NCBI GenBank assembly: GCA_937858455.1
Contig: CALLYN010000455.1
Coordinates: forward strand, 1-6,185
Reading direction: 5' to 3'
Origin: an uncultured Kouleothrix sp.
Lineage (GTDB): Bacteria; Chloroflexota; Chloroflexia; Chloroflexales; Roseiflexaceae
DNA length: 6,185 nucleotides
The notes under the pieces are model-generated. The model had not been told where the DNA came from, did no database searches, and worked only from the letters and a program-made list of their open reading frames with translations. Below, in pieces: positions 6,146 through 6,185 of the stretch (the stretch's first letter is position 1; each line of letters begins with the position of its first letter). The translations under genes were made by a program, and so were the position numbers.

Positions 6146-6185
6146 GCTGTGTGGTGCGGTCGCGGCGGCGACCGCACCACACAGC
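6146..6185 (+). repeat. Perfect 18-bp inverted repeat at the window edge (hairpin D)
   Basis: GCTGTGTGGTGCGGTCGC (6146-6163) is the exact reverse complement of 6168-6185, with GGCG between. The right arm ends exactly at the window edge, so the stem may be longer; G6145 would need a C at the next base. On the minus strand it is followed by CAGATGTGTTT, too poor in T for a clear intrinsic terminator. It could be a terminator for a gene to the right, or part of the repeat cluster. Confidence 0.75.

Noticed and set aside
5481..6182. Minus-strand open frame across the repeat block
   Set aside because: The coding-looking part is translated palindrome and an out-of-frame shadow of the real gene. 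There is no ribosome binding site or family motif.
6012..6185. CRISPR array or tRNA/rRNA gene in the palindrome cluster
   Set aside because: The repeats are few, differ in length and orientation, and lack regular spacers. No cloverleaf or rRNA-like sequence is visible.

Overview
This is a GC-rich bacterial window in which all three protein-coding genes lie on the minus strand and almost all codons end in G or C. The protein sequences and gene style suggest a Chloroflexota bacterium (Chloroflexia, Roseiflexus/Kouleothrix-like). That is an inference from family resemblance and from the dispersed GC-rich palindromes, not a proof. Reading along the minus strand, the order is: a repeat-rich spacer, a molybdenum hydroxylase large subunit, a terminator and promoter, nuoF, then nuoG running off the left edge.

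Positions 1-2035 hold nuoG, the large peripheral-arm subunit of respiratory complex I. It is open at its 3' end, with 678 codons visible. It carries intact ligands for clusters N1b, N5 and N4 and for the optional N7 cluster. A 21-base gap separates it from nuoF (2057-3370), a complete 437-residue NADH/FMN-binding subunit with the N3 cluster ligands. Together they form most of the NADH-oxidising module: NuoF takes hydride from NADH onto FMN, and electrons pass through N3 to the NuoG clusters and on toward quinone. The usual third partner, nuoE, is not next to nuoF on its 5' side.

Positions 3371-3600 are an intergenic control region. On the minus strand it holds a hairpin plus T-run that should end transcription of the upstream gene. 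Beyond it lies a near-consensus sigma-70-type promoter (TTGACA, 17 bases, TACATT with an extended TG) that should start the nuoFG transcript about 75 bases ahead of nuoF.

Positions 3601-5904 encode a complete 767-residue xanthine dehydrogenase-family molybdopterin-binding subunit. The catalytic Glu is present, but residues that anchor purines in xanthine dehydrogenase are not obvious and the CO dehydrogenase signature is absent, so its substrate is unknown. No FAD or 2Fe-2S partner subunit lies in the window.

Positions 5905-6185 contain no gene. Next to the start codon are a good ribosome binding site and a possible -10 box. Beyond them is a dense cluster of perfect palindromes: two related copies facing each other around a third hairpin, then an 18-bp stem that reaches the window edge. 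I found no RNA gene, CRISPR array or recognisable transposase. The main points of interest are the palindrome cluster, the nuoE-less nuoFG unit and the orphan molybdenum hydroxylase; nothing here clearly amounts to an undescribed system.
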